From: Simiduia litorea
Lineage (GTDB): Bacteria > Pseudomonadota > Gammaproteobacteria > Pseudomonadales > Cellvibrionaceae
Assembly (NCBI RefSeq): GCF_042853465.1
Contig: NZ_AP031497.1
Coordinates: forward strand, 372,001-436,000
Length of the DNA: 64,000 bases
Reading direction: 5' to 3'
Position numbers and translations under genes: made by a program. The notes below the pieces were generated by a model. That model made no database searches and was not told where the DNA came from. It saw only the letters and a list, made by a program, of their open reading frames with translations. Below are positions 1 through 10,948 of the stretch, piece by piece (position 1 is the first letter of the stretch; every line of letters begins with the position of its first letter).

Positions 1-281
1 AGGCTGACACTGAAGGCGCCGTGATTGCATCACCGGTGTTAGGTGCAGGCGGTAATACAATCTTTGCTGTGACTTATGCCGGTTTTATATACGCAGTAGA
101 TAGATTAACTGGCAGTATAAATTGGTCACTAAATATTTCTGACGCTCCAATTATTTCGGCCCCAACGAGTGTCGCTAACAATCAAGTGTTGGTGAAAAGT
201 GAACAAGGTGAGCTGATAAAATTGGATGTGAGTAATTCGGCACAAGGGGACAGAGTAATGTGGCGGAGGGCGCTCAAATGA
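1..281 (+). CDS. PQQ-type beta-propeller protein, C-terminal end (5' truncated by window)
   Basis: The reading frame is open from base 3 and closes at TGA 279-281, so the gene starts outside the window and only about 92 residues are seen. They contain blade-like repeats of the PQQ-binding/WD-like type: IFAVTYAGFIYAVDRLTG followed by a Trp (SINW) is the usual Y-A-x-D-x-x-T-G-x-x-x-W blade signature, and a second blade ends in LIKLDVS. Such proteins are normally exported or periplasmic repeat scaffolds; no catalytic role can be read from the fragment. The stop overlaps the next start as ATGA, implying translational coupling to the giant RHS gene, which itself contains a propeller block of the same kind. 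What the missing N-terminus carries is unknown. Confidence 0.75.
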   Translation, partial: ADTEGAVIASPVLGAGGNTIFAVTYAGFIYAVDRLTGSINWSLNISDAPIISAPTSVANNQVLVKSEQGELIKLDVSNSAQGDRVMWRRALK

Positions 282-3200
282 AAAAAATAAAAATAATTTT
301 ATTTGTGCGCGTCAAGTTGAATTTATTAAAATCCATGAAGGCAATAGCTGCTTTTGTGATCCTCTTTGCATCTTTTCAAGCTAGTGCTTATAACAATGTA
401 GAGATAACTGTCAGTGATGGTCAGAATAGTTCAGACGGCATCTATAGTGTTGTCGCGAAAGCTAAATCCTATTGTTTTTATATATCTTGCTTATATGGAA
501 TTTCAAATTTCAAAATAGACGTTTATGAAAGCGTAAATGACGCGGCCTATGGATCCACTCCTATTGAAAGTTGGGCAAGTGGCGGGCTTAACTTTCCACT
601 TGGGCAGGAGAAGGTACTAACTATTCCTGTGACGCGAAATAACGGCACTTATAAATATAAAATAGTCACTACGCTGGTAATATATCCGTCGTCTGGTTGC
701 TGTATAGGGAAAAACGATACTACTGAGTCATTAAGTGTTGTCGTTAATAAACCCCTTAAACCCAATACGCCGCTTATATCCATCGTCAATGCAGCAAGCA
801 CTCCAATCACCCAGACAACTGACGGAAAGTACACCGTAAAGGCAACGCCTAACGGCGGCGGGAGCCCGAGCTATTTTGTCTTCCAGCGAAATACAGGTTC
901 AGGCTGGGCGACAGTTCAAGGTGATGTAAATGTTTATGATACAACCTATGACACTTTTAGTGCCGCGCAGCCGTTAAGCACCAGTTATTCTTATCAAGTA
1001 ATGGCGTGTAACGATGGTGGCTGCAGTGCGAATTCCGCACCTAAATCAATTCAGGCATTAGCAAACCAGCCGCCCGTTGTTACTTTAAACGAGCCATCAG
1101 ATGGCGCACTATTTCGACCGGGGACTAGCGTAAGCCTTAGGGCTGCTGCATCAGATGTTGCAGACGGATTAAACGATACGATTACAAGCGTAAAATTCAA
1201 ATGGAAATATGCTGGCGGCTCAGAGCAATCTATTAATGCCAGCTTGTCCGGTGCCTATTATGTCGCCAATTGGACGCCAACATCTCTGGGCGAAGACATA
1301 GTCTTATATGCACAAGCGACAGACAGTTACGGTGGCGTTGGAAATTCAAGCACTATTTGGGTAGATGTTCGAAACAATACATTGCCACAAATTAGTTTAG
1401 CCGCGTTGCCAGCTGTCGTTATAAATAGCGGTAGTTTGTCATTAAGTGCAACAGCCTCTGACGCGGACGGCTCAATCACTAAAGTCGAATTTTTAGCTAA
1501 TGGCGGTGTATTTTCAACTGACACCAGTGCTCCCTATAGCGGTACTTGGCCGGTACCCAATAGCAGTGGTACATATTCGCTTACCGCTAAGGCATATGAT
1601 AACGAAGGTGGGGTCACAGGTAGCATTGTGAGGTCGGTGCGCGTTACTACGCCGCCTACCTCTAGCATGGTAGCCCCCAGCGGCGGCGAGCAGTATAAAA
1701 TAAGTAAGCCAGTGACTTTGTTAGCCAAGGCCACTGACGATACGGGTATTGCGAGCCTTACCTTCTATGGCCGCTACTCCAATAACTCAAGCTTCACCAT
1801 CGGCCAAGGTGTTTATTCAGCGGGCGCCTGTTCGGGTGGATGCTATGTATTATCGTGGGTGCCAACGTTGCCCGACGCTGCCTTTAGAATTTGGGCAACC
1901 AGTGTTGACGCTGACGGTTACTCAACATCGTCGGCAGAGTCTACCGTCGTCGTAAACGCAAATAGTGCGCCGGCAGTAACCGTATCCTCTTCGCAATCCA
2001 GTGCAACCGAAGGTCAAACGCTCACACTCGCGGCTTCAGCATCTGATAGCGACGGCACCATCACCCAAGTCGAGTTTTTTGTTAATGGCAGTAGCCTAGG
2101 TGCGGACACCTCGGCACCCTACAGCCGCACTTGGGTTGCTACGCCAGGCTCAAAATCCTTTACCGCAAGAGCAACCGATGACAATGGCGATAGCACCGAA
2201 TCAAGTGCCGTTGTTGTCAATGTTGCTGAATTGTTACCACCGAATCCGCCTGCGACATTGAAGGCAAATGATCAAACCGGTAACCAAACTTTTTACGAAG
2301 ACGCCTATCAAATGTCGTGGCCCGCTGTGGCTGGCGCAACGAAATATCAGTTGCTAGAAGATGATGTGGTTGTTGTCGATAACAATCAGTTATCCAGTTT
2401 GCGCACCAATAAACCGCAAGGTTCATATCATTATCAAGTTAGAGCCTGCAACAGCAAGGGTTGTGGCGGCTTGTCTAGTGATTTAACAGTGACTGTCGTA
2501 TTAACTACACCTGTAGCGCCATCGACACTGGTTGTTCCCTCCGAGCCGCAAACCGGTACTTTCGATGTTTCGTGGCCTGCGGTGAGTGCCTTCCCGGCTG
2601 CCAATAGCTACCAGCTTGAAGAAAAAATAGGCGGCCTAGCGTCTTCTAATAATTGGACTGTTGTAGAAGGGCCAGATTTATTAAAGCGGCAGCGCGAAAA
2701 CCCTGCCGTGGGTCGTTACGCCTATCAGGTGAGAGCCTGTAACGCACTTGGTTGTAGCAATGCGGGTGTTCAAAAAGAAGTAGAAGTTATTCCACCTTAT
2801 ATTGAATCTGGTGTGCTTGCCTGTGATGGCGCCTGCTTGAGTTTAAGTGGTATTGGATTGAATAATTCAGGCCGCGTCATCATTACTGCTATTCACAACC
2901 CAGCTATTTCCACCGTGGTTGATGCTGCTAACCTTCAGTGGGTTTCTGCCACACAATTACAGGTGCCCATTGTTGTTAACAGCGATATTTATGCCGCGCT
3001 GTTTGAATTGGGTGTTTACGCGACCTTCGAAAACCCGAATGGCAGCAAAGACGCCATTCGTCTTTATGGGAATCATCAAACCGCTTATACCAGCTTGACC
3101 GACTCCTCTCCTACTGTTGGGCAAGACGGCATCATTTACGTGAGTATGGGCAATGCAGTTTATGCGATAGACCCAGAAACCGGTGAAAACATCCCTGGCT

Positions 3201-6200
3201 GGCCCTTCAGTACGGGTGGCGAGGTGCGGGCAACGCCATTGGTTGACCCAATAAATAATAATATTTATGCCGCATCACTCGATAAAAACTTATACGCCAT
3301 TAGGCCTAGCGGTATCGGCCAGTGGATCTTTAATACACAGGGGCCACTTTATGCTGCCCCTGTGCTGGATGATCAGCGCACGCTTTATATAGGTTCAGCA
3401 GATGGTTGGTTGTATGCCATCAACGCCGAAAATGGTAGCACTAAATGGAATTTCAACGCCGGAGAGCCCATCCATGAAAGCCCAGTGTTGGCTGGCGATA
3501 GCTACGGCACGATTTATTTCACCACCCTGTCGGGCAAGCTTCACGCTTTAGGGCGCGGATTACTCGGGCCTGATATATTAGTATGGGAAAGCCAAGATGA
3601 TTCGCTGTTAGCGAGTGACATGGCGGTGAGAGACTGGCAGCCATTGCAATCTCACCTTTCTCAATATCTGCGTGTGGCGCGTTTATATAAAGCTTTGCTA
3701 CAGCCGCCATTGTCGCTCGACAAAGAAGCGTTAACCTTTTGGACCTATGCGCTGGTGAACCGCGCCAGTATTGAAGAAGTGGCCAATGCATTTTTGTCGT
3801 CAAATACGGGTTTGCAAAACTTCCCGTTGGTGCAAAGCCACGTCGGTTTTGTGGATGCTCTGTACGAGCGCGTATTTGCTGGTCAACAGCAACCCAATTT
3901 GACCGTGGGCGGGGTAACCTATTCGCGTCAAGATTTAATTGATCTACTAAGCGGCGGGCGTTCGCGCGCAGAAATTGCCGTGCTCTTTTCAAATTCCATT
4001 CAAAATGCGGCCGCTGTCGATGGCTTGTTACAGCAGAGCTTTAACTATTTCTACGTGCCTAACGGCGTGTGGACAGCCTTAGCCTGTGATGATGTCGACC
4101 CATTAAAACGGGATTGCGATGACGACGGCTTACCAGATGAGTGGGAGCTGCTCTTTTTCGGCGATCTCGATAGCCAGTCGGGCGATTCCGATGCCGATGA
4201 TGATGGTGTTTCTAATCTGGCAGAACTACTAGCCGGTGCAGACCCTTGTGATAATGGTTGCAGCCTTGAGTTGGTTGCCGGTTCATTGGCGCCTGAAGCC
4301 ATGCCCGTAGTGAGTGATGTACTCAGCCAAGAAAGTGATCAAGTGGGTGCCTCTAGCGGCCAGTTCCGCGTCAATGAAGCGGGTGCTGCTACATACAATA
4401 TGCCGCTTGCTGCTCCAGCCGGCATTGCCGGTGTTGCACCGAGTATGTCATTAAACTATTCGAGCCAAGGTGGGAATGGTTTATTAGGTCAGGGTTGGAG
4501 TTTGGGTGGATTATCGACAATCAGTCGCTGTCGCCAAACCCTCGGCCAAGATAACAATGCGCTGGCGATTACGTGGAGCGAAGAGGATCGTTTCTGTCTT
4601 GATGGTCAGCGGTTACTCGTTGTGGAAGGCGAATACGGTGCGCCTGATAGTCGCTACAGAGCCGAAGTGGATAGTTTCGCACTGGTCACAGCTAATGGCG
4701 GCAGCGTTGGGCACCCCGGTTACTTTACCGTCGAGCGAAAAGATGGCTCCTTTGTTTACTACGGTAATACCGAAGACTCTCGCCAATCGACGACTGATTC
4801 AAAGACCCTGACCTGGGCGCAGAATCGTGTCGAAGACAGTGTGGGTAACGCCATAGATTTTGTTTACTACACGGCCGGTGGGCATCGCTTAAAAGAGATT
4901 ACCTATGCCAATGGTGCGGCCAAATTGGCGTTCGAATACTCAGATCGTGCCGATCCACAGCAGGCATTTGTGTCTGGCTATTCATTTGCCGCAACCCAGC
5001 GTCTCGACAAGGTTGTGGTCACGGAAGGTGCCAATGAGTTTCGTCATTACCGGTTGGATTACTATGAAATCCCGCCGAGTTTTAATAAGACGAGTTACCT
5101 TCGTGCCATTACCGAATGCGTGGTGAATGTTTGCCTACCTGAAACGCATTTTGATTGGGATTTCTTTACCAGTGGTTTTGATCAATATTCTAGTAGTAGC
5201 GTTCAGCTCAGTTCACAAAGTGACCGCCAGGTTACGGATTACCGTCCGGTAGATATAAACGGCGATGGCCGTATGGATCTGGTATGGCAGGAAGTGGATT
5301 ACGCCAGCAATGGCGACATCGACTACCAGTTGTGGCATTACGTACTGGCAAAGGAAAACGGTTTTGGCGCTCAAAAAACGGCAGCTCGATCCGATAAAGA
5401 TACCGATACACCGTACAAAACCGCTGTGCTGGATTACAACGCCGATGGTCGTTCAGACCTCGCGTATTTCCATCGCAATCAAGGTAAATGGGTCATACAC
5501 CTTGCTCAACCGCAGGCGGATGGCAGTTGGCAGTTGGCCGAGAGCAGTATCACCGATGATAATCTAACGGATTCTAGCGTTCGGTTTATGGATGTTAACG
5601 GTGATGGGCTGGTAGATGCCATCAGTACCAATGGTTATCAATTGTTAGAAGTTGCAAACGCAGCTGACGTGACCTCTAACCGTTACTACCAGTTTGGTCC
5701 GCGCATCCCTTTTATTGTGGATGAATTGGAACCCTATGATGATGTTCCTGGATACTCAGATGGTAATAGCCTTTATACCCAAGTTGATCGATATTTTGAT
5801 CCCAGTGTATCTGGTGACTTTAACGGTGACGGTAAGCTTGATTTGGTATTAGTGGATACCGTAGCCAAATGGCGTAAAGCCGGCCACATTCCGTTTTTCA
5901 GTTTATCCGAGGTCTCCTATCGAGCCTACATTGTTTCAATAGATGGTAATCAATTAGTTAATCTGGGTAAATTTATTGATCACGTTGAGACGGAAGATTT
6001 TGGTGACGCAGGTAAAAAGCGCGATGCCCCAGCCGAGCAGCGGCACGGTTGGTTGGCGCACAAACTCCATGCCGGCGATTTAAATGGCGACGGCCTGACC
6101 GATCTGATCACTGAACGCGATCATAACTTTGTGTATCAGTTAAGTACCGGTGCGATTGAAAATGATCGCATCGTATTTACCGCTGAGCAGTCCATAGGCA

Positions 6201-9200
6201 CGCTACCGGAAAAGGCTAGCCCCTTTACTGCAGACTATAACCACGACGGCGCAAGTGACTTGATGTGGTTTGATGGCGCCAGTATTTATTTGCGCCGTTG
6301 GTTGGGCGACACGCTTGATGAGCCTTATTTAGTGGGCACCCAAGCCGGTGAAGATAAATACGTACGCTTACTCGCCGATATTACCGGCGATGGCCGGCTC
6401 GACTTAGTGCGGGTGACCACAGACAGGTTATACACCTATCCGGCAAAATTTGACGGCGACAGTTTTAATGTCATCTCAAAAGTTACCAATGGCCTAGGTG
6501 CGGCGACGGAAGTTCAATACGGCACGTTAGTCACCAGTGACCATTACGCGCGCTTAGAAATTACCACGACGGATGAAGAGCGTTGCGAGCGGCCGAGTTA
6601 TGACAATAATTATACCGCTGGCTGGTGTACGGATTACCAAGTTGCAGACCAAGGCACTTTTTACCGTGAGCTGAACAACCGATGGGCTTCTGGTTTACAC
6701 CATTCGCTAGGTAAATTATCGCCGACGTTGGAAGTGATGGCGCCGATGCAAATCGTAGTGCGTGTATCCGGTTCTGCGCCGGCGCTGGATGTGAATGACC
6801 AAGTCAATACCGAAGCGCAAAGCCATATCAGTTATTACTACGCCGAAGCCAAAGCGCAAGCGGCAGGGCGTGGCTTATTAGGTTTCAAACGCTTGCGTTC
6901 GGTGGATGAACAATCGGGTGTTTCCACCATTACGGAATACCGACAAGACTTTCCCTACATCGGTTTCCCCGTGAAAACAGAGGTGTTCACGAGCGAAGGC
7001 CATTTGCTCAGCAAAGCAGAAAATGTGTGGTCGCTTAATGGCTGGCAAACTGATTGGCCAACGCGCGCCGCCAATGATGGCGTGGCGGTGTTAGGCCCGT
7101 TAAAGCCGGTGCTAGAAGAAGCCACAGAAACGGCCTATGCCTTGCGCGGCAATGGAGATATTGAAGGTGAAATACTTACCACCACCACAACCTCAACGGT
7201 GCAGGATGACTACGGTAACGCGACGTCTATCGAAGTAAGCACCACCGGTGCCGGTGAAACCTTTACCCAGTTGACGGAAAATACCTTCCCTACATCCGAA
7301 ACCCTGAGTTTCGATAACGGCGCTGAACGTGGGCTTTCTAGCTACGCGCAGCTCGGCCGGCTGACCGACACCACGGTTACCCGCACACGACAACTGCGTG
7401 GTGAGGAAGTCACAAGTCTTCGCAGCTCGTCTTTTACCTACTATCAATCCGGTTCCAATGCGGGCTTGCTCGAGTCTGAAACCATTGAGCCAGAGGGTGT
7501 AGAAAACGAAACCCTATCCACCACCTACACCTATGACGATTACGGCAACAAAACCAGCGCCACCCAATCCATTATGCAGGATGGTGTACCGCAGGAGCGC
7601 AGTGCCGAGTCTGAATACGAGGATGGTCGCTACCTGAAACTGAGCCGTAATCATTACGGCCAGGTAACAGAAGAAGTTCTCGCCCGCAATGCGTGGGGGC
7701 AACCCACACGGGTGCAAGATGCCGCCGGCATCATCAGCGAAGTGCAATACAGTGCCTTTGGTAAGCCGCTGGTGTCTTACAGTGCTACCGGTGCCTACAG
7801 TATTTCCCTATTGGGCGTTGCGTCTTCGCATTGCCCGAGTGAGGCGGTGATACAAAGTTCCACTACCACGGCCGGCGGCGGGCAAAGCCTTAGCTGTTTA
7901 GATATTGTGGGTAGAGTGGTGCGCGAAGCGTCGCAAGCCTTCGACGGCAGCTGGGCCTATGTGGATACCCAATACGATAAATTCGGCCGCGTACAGCGCA
8001 AGTCTGAACCTCATGCCGGCAGTGCCCTTTATTGGACAAATTTTGAGTACGATTTAATCGGTCGCGTGTTGAAAACCTCTTTACCCGGTAGAACGTTACC
8101 GGTTGGCGTCAGCTATGACGGCTTCTCAACCACCGTGACCAATCCAAACGGTCAAAGCAAAACGGAAACCAAAAACGCCGCCGGTGAATTGGTGCATGTT
8201 ATTGACCCAAGAGCGGATGACATCAGCATCGCGGGCGAACTCAACTACGAATACGATGCGCAGGGCAAGCTGCGCTTCCTGACTCAGGGGGTTTTGGAAA
8301 CCGAGCTGCGCTACGACAGGCTGGGTCGCAAAACCTACATGAGTGACCCAGACAAAGGCGCTTGGCAATATGTGTACAACGCCTTTGGTGAACTGTTAGA
8401 GCAAACAGACGCAAAACTGCAGCGCGTGGTGATGGTGTATGACGACCTAGGTCGCATGACCTCGCGTGTAGATTACAGCGCGGCAAATGCGGCGGTTACC
8501 AGCACACTGTGGCAATACAACAATTCCACCAACTGGGTGACCAACACCCAAATGGCGTCGGAGCAAACCCGCGATGTACCACCGGGTGGGTTGATGGCGG
8601 TCACCAACAACGAGGGCTATAGAAAATACGTGGGTTACGACTCATTAGCCCGTGCCAGTACCACGGAAACGCGCTTTGTTGTCGACGGCAACACAGAGCG
8701 TTATTTCGAGCGCCAAACCTTCGATTCAATCGGTCGCACTCATCAGGCGTTCGATGCCGGCGGTGACGGCACTTGGCAAGACCAGGCCATCGAAAATCGC
8801 TACAACGAATACGGTTATCTTTCCGAAGTGGTGGATGCCGTGTTGTTCAACGGTGCACCGCGCCAGCGCTATTACGTGGTGAAGGAAATGGATTTGCGCG
8901 GCAATGTCACGCACTTCATGCAGGGCAACGGCATTACCACGCGCCGAGATTACGATCCAAGCACCGGTCGTTTGAAGACCATTCGTGCCGATCTTTTGTC
9001 GGGTTATTTTGGCGACGTGCAGGATCAGGAATACGAGTGGGACGACATCGGCAACTTGATGGACCGCTACGACTACAGCGCCGACAAAAACTTGCACGAG
9101 CATTTTGAATACGATGATTTAAACCGTTTAACCTCCGCCTTAGTGGCGGGCAAAACGGCGCAAACCATTCGTTACGACGATGCAGGCCTTGGCAACATCG

Positions 9201-10948
9201 TCTACAAGTCAGATGTAGGAGACTATTTATATGGTTCTGCGTGTGCAGCAAATGACGAAGACGTCAGGCCGCACGCGGTCTGTGAAACCAGTGATGGCAT
9301 TTCGTACAGCTATGACACCAACGGCAATATGACCTCAGATAGCTCAGGCCGAACCTTGGTGTACAGCACCTTTGATAAGCCGACGCTGATAAGCAAAGAC
9401 GGTCACAGCACAGGCTTTAAGTACGGCCCGGGTCGCGATCGCTACCTGCGCACCGATGTAAGTGCCCAAGGCACAGAAATCACCCGTTACTTAGGTTCGG
9501 TAGAGCGTATTAGCCGCGCTAATGGCAGCGTTGAAATCAAGCGCACCTTGCTCGGCGGTGTGCTCATCACCAATACCTATGACGGCCCCGTGGTGGCCAA
9601 TAAATCGGTGCGCTACCTGCATACCGATCATTTGGGCTCTATCGACACCATTACCGATGAAATCGGCAATGTGGTGGAGCAAATGAGTTTTGATGCCTGG
9701 GGCCAGCGCCGCAACGCACAAGACTGGGAAGCCTTAGTGGCCGATGCGCTGAAAAACTTCGATCACAGCATTACCACGCGCGGCTTCACCGGCCACGAAA
9801 TGCTCGATGAAGTGGGCCTAGTTCACATGAACGGGCGCATTTACGACGCCCGCCTAGGTCGCTTTTTACAAGCAGACCCAGTGATAGACGGCGTAACTTC
9901 AACTCAGGGCTATAACCGCTACAGCTATGTACACAACAACCCGCTGCGTTATACGGATTCGAGTGGTTATAGTATTGATGCGGGTAGTGTGATTCAGATT
10001 ATTGGTAATGTGGTTTTAATTGCGCTAAAACTCTATCCAGCAATACCCTATTGGAATGCCTTCATGAGTGGGGCGCGGGTTGCGGCGAATGGTGGGGATT
10101 TTGGGCAGATTGCAACTGCAGCGTTTACTTCCTTTTTTATGTCGCAGGCGGCAGTAGCTCTGGGTGCCGGAGGTTTTGGTGCCAACTGGGAAACATTAGG
10201 CTTTGCCGTCATGGGCGGTATTACTAGCGAAATCAATGGTGGTCAATTTGGTCATGGGTTTATTTCTGCTGGGGTGGGTGCCGTGGCAGGTGCTGCCATT
10301 GGAGATCCAGGGTCGGGCTGGGAGCTTGCGGGGCAATCCTTAGCGTCGATGGTTGTTGCGGGGACGATTTCGGAAATGACCGGCGGCAAGTTTGCTAATG
10401 GGGCTATGTATGCGGCGTTTTCGGCCATTGTACAAGCAGCTACCGATGGCTTTGACACAGTGCCAGAAGATTTACAGGATGCCATTTCGGATATTCGCTC
10501 AAAATTGGGCTCTGAATTCCCAGAGAACGTTACCTATAGCTATGAAGATAGAGAGCTAACAGTTGATTTGAGAACATCTGCCGTTATAGAAGGACGTGTT
10601 GAAGGCGAATATTTGAGTCCGTTAGTGGCACAATATGAACCAACCAAAGACGGTGGGCATATAACCTTTTACAAAGGCTACAACGATCCAAAAGTTATTG
10701 CACAACCTAGCCACTGGGGATCTAGATTCGAACAAAGTGTTGATGGCGCAACTGGATTACAGAATTCAAAATTGGTGCAGGTCACATACAGCTATAATAA
10801 ATGGCAGACAGTAAGACATGTTGTTCTTCATGAATTTGGCGGGCATGGTTTAGGTCATGATGGTGTAAACGACTTTGGCAGGCCTATAGAATACTTGGCT
10901 GATCAATGGGCGCGCACAAAAATGGTAGAATTTGGGTGGTCCGAATGA
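278..10948 (+). CDS. Giant secreted SpvB/FG-GAP/RHS-repeat protein with putative metallopeptidase-like toxin tip
   Basis: A 3556-residue polymorphic-toxin-like protein. ATG 278 is preferred over the upstream GTG 260 because GGAGGG (265-270) sits 7 bases before it. Domains in order, by eye: signal peptide 1-37 (cleaved after ASA); Ig-like modules about 266-650; fibronectin-like modules about 651-840; PQQ-type propeller blades about 937-1094; two DUF4214-like helical repeats about 1105-1265; acidic calcium-type loops (DDDGLPDEWE, DADDDGVSNLAE) about 1270-1326; SpvB-type domain from about 1365; FG-GAP/VCBS repeats (DINGDGRMDL, DVNGDGLVDA) about 1655-2048; a TcdB-middle-like part; YD/RHS repeats about 2400-3115; and the RHS core ending GRIYDARLGRFLQADP with YSYVHNNPLRYTD near 3232. 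The last 324 residues form a distinct tip: a Gly/Ala-rich hydrophobic stretch, then a soluble domain with HEFGGHGLGHDG at 3518-3529 and IEYLADQW downstream. This HExxxH spacing is one residue longer than the usual HExxH. Role inferred: a secreted or surface RHS shell carrying a toxic or proteolytic C-terminus. Confidence 0.85.
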   Translation: MKKIKIILFVRVKLNLLKSMKAIAAFVILFASFQASAYNNVEITVSDGQNSSDGIYSVVAKAKSYCFYISCLYGISNFKIDVYESVNDAAYGSTPIESWASGGLNFPLGQEKVLTIPVTRNNGTYKYKIVTTLVIYPSSGCCIGKNDTTESLSVVVNKPLKPNTPLISIVNAASTPITQTTDGKYTVKATPNGGGSPSYFVFQRNTGSGWATVQGDVNVYDTTYDTFSAAQPLSTSYSYQVMACNDGGCSANSAPKSIQALANQPPVVTLNEPSDGALFRPGTSVSLRAAASDVADGLNDTITSVKFKWKYAGGSEQSINASLSGAYYVANWTPTSLGEDIVLYAQATDSYGGVGNSSTIWVDVRNNTLPQISLAALPAVVINSGSLSLSATASDADGSITKVEFLANGGVFSTDTSAPYSGTWPVPNSSGTYSLTAKAYDNEGGVTGSIVRSVRVTTPPTSSMVAPSGGEQYKISKPVTLLAKATDDTGIASLTFYGRYSNNSSFTIGQGVYSAGACSGGCYVLSWVPTLPDAAFRIWATSVDADGYSTSSAESTVVVNANSAPAVTVSSSQSSATEGQTLTLAASASDSDGTITQVEFFVNGSSLGADTSAPYSRTWVATPGSKSFTARATDDNGDSTESSAVVVNVAELLPPNPPATLKANDQTGNQTFYEDAYQMSWPAVAGATKYQLLEDDVVVVDNNQLSSLRTNKPQGSYHYQVRACNSKGCGGLSSDLTVTVVLTTPVAPSTLVVPSEPQTGTFDVSWPAVSAFPAANSYQLEEKIGGLASSNNWTVVEGPDLLKRQRENPAVGRYAYQVRACNALGCSNAGVQKEVEVIPPYIESGVLACDGACLSLSGIGLNNSGRVIITAIHNPAISTVVDAANLQWVSATQLQVPIVVNSDIYAALFELGVYATFENPNGSKDAIRLYGNHQTAYTSLTDSSPTVGQDGIIYVSMGNAVYAIDPETGENIPGWPFSTGGEVRATPLVDPINNNIYAASLDKNLYAIRPSGIGQWIFNTQGPLYAAPVLDDQRTLYIGSADGWLYAINAENGSTKWNFNAGEPIHESPVLAGDSYGTIYFTTLSGKLHALGRGLLGPDILVWESQDDSLLASDMAVRDWQPLQSHLSQYLRVARLYKALLQPPLSLDKEALTFWTYALVNRASIEEVANAFLSSNTGLQNFPLVQSHVGFVDALYERVFAGQQQPNLTVGGVTYSRQDLIDLLSGGRSRAEIAVLFSNSIQNAAAVDGLLQQSFNYFYVPNGVWTALACDDVDPLKRDCDDDGLPDEWELLFFGDLDSQSGDSDADDDGVSNLAELLAGADPCDNGCSLELVAGSLAPEAMPVVSDVLSQESDQVGASSGQFRVNEAGAATYNMPLAAPAGIAGVAPSMSLNYSSQGGNGLLGQGWSLGGLSTISRCRQTLGQDNNALAITWSEEDRFCLDGQRLLVVEGEYGAPDSRYRAEVDSFALVTANGGSVGHPGYFTVERKDGSFVYYGNTEDSRQSTTDSKTLTWAQNRVEDSVGNAIDFVYYTAGGHRLKEITYANGAAKLAFEYSDRADPQQAFVSGYSFAATQRLDKVVVTEGANEFRHYRLDYYEIPPSFNKTSYLRAITECVVNVCLPETHFDWDFFTSGFDQYSSSSVQLSSQSDRQVTDYRPVDINGDGRMDLVWQEVDYASNGDIDYQLWHYVLAKENGFGAQKTAARSDKDTDTPYKTAVLDYNADGRSDLAYFHRNQGKWVIHLAQPQADGSWQLAESSITDDNLTDSSVRFMDVNGDGLVDAISTNGYQLLEVANAADVTSNRYYQFGPRIPFIVDELEPYDDVPGYSDGNSLYTQVDRYFDPSVSGDFNGDGKLDLVLVDTVAKWRKAGHIPFFSLSEVSYRAYIVSIDGNQLVNLGKFIDHVETEDFGDAGKKRDAPAEQRHGWLAHKLHAGDLNGDGLTDLITERDHNFVYQLSTGAIENDRIVFTAEQSIGTLPEKASPFTADYNHDGASDLMWFDGASIYLRRWLGDTLDEPYLVGTQAGEDKYVRLLADITGDGRLDLVRVTTDRLYTYPAKFDGDSFNVISKVTNGLGAATEVQYGTLVTSDHYARLEITTTDEERCERPSYDNNYTAGWCTDYQVADQGTFYRELNNRWASGLHHSLGKLSPTLEVMAPMQIVVRVSGSAPALDVNDQVNTEAQSHISYYYAEAKAQAAGRGLLGFKRLRSVDEQSGVSTITEYRQDFPYIGFPVKTEVFTSEGHLLSKAENVWSLNGWQTDWPTRAANDGVAVLGPLKPVLEEATETAYALRGNGDIEGEILTTTTTSTVQDDYGNATSIEVSTTGAGETFTQLTENTFPTSETLSFDNGAERGLSSYAQLGRLTDTTVTRTRQLRGEEVTSLRSSSFTYYQSGSNAGLLESETIEPEGVENETLSTTYTYDDYGNKTSATQSIMQDGVPQERSAESEYEDGRYLKLSRNHYGQVTEEVLARNAWGQPTRVQDAAGIISEVQYSAFGKPLVSYSATGAYSISLLGVASSHCPSEAVIQSSTTTAGGGQSLSCLDIVGRVVREASQAFDGSWAYVDTQYDKFGRVQRKSEPHAGSALYWTNFEYDLIGRVLKTSLPGRTLPVGVSYDGFSTTVTNPNGQSKTETKNAAGELVHVIDPRADDISIAGELNYEYDAQGKLRFLTQGVLETELRYDRLGRKTYMSDPDKGAWQYVYNAFGELLEQTDAKLQRVVMVYDDLGRMTSRVDYSAANAAVTSTLWQYNNSTNWVTNTQMASEQTRDVPPGGLMAVTNNEGYRKYVGYDSLARASTTETRFVVDGNTERYFERQTFDSIGRTHQAFDAGGDGTWQDQAIENRYNEYGYLSEVVDAVLFNGAPRQRYYVVKEMDLRGNVTHFMQGNGITTRRDYDPSTGRLKTIRADLLSGYFGDVQDQEYEWDDIGNLMDRYDYSADKNLHEHFEYDDLNRLTSALVAGKTAQTIRYDDAGLGNIVYKSDVGDYLYGSACAANDEDVRPHAVCETSDGISYSYDTNGNMTSDSSGRTLVYSTFDKPTLISKDGHSTGFKYGPGRDRYLRTDVSAQGTEITRYLGSVERISRANGSVEIKRTLLGGVLITNTYDGPVVANKSVRYLHTDHLGSIDTITDEIGNVVEQMSFDAWGQRRNAQDWEALVADALKNFDHSITTRGFTGHEMLDEVGLVHMNGRIYDARLGRFLQADPVIDGVTSTQGYNRYSYVHNNPLRYTDSSGYSIDAGSVIQIIGNVVLIALKLYPAIPYWNAFMSGARVAANGGDFGQIATAAFTSFFMSQAAVALGAGGFGANWETLGFAVMGGITSEINGGQFGHGFISAGVGAVAGAAIGDPGSGWELAGQSLASMVVAGTISEMTGGKFANGAMYAAFSAIVQAATDGFDTVPEDLQDAISDIRSKLGSEFPENVTYSYEDRELTVDLRTSAVIEGRVEGEYLSPLVAQYEPTKDGGHITFYKGYNDPKVIAQPSHWGSRFEQSVDGATGLQNSKLVQVTYSYNKWQTVRHVVLHEFGGHGLGHDGVNDFGRPIEYLADQWARTKMVEFGWSE

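Noticed and set aside
8000..9300. Several overlapping frames inside the RHS repeats
   Set aside because: They are shadows in a long GC-rich gene with clear coding in one frame only.
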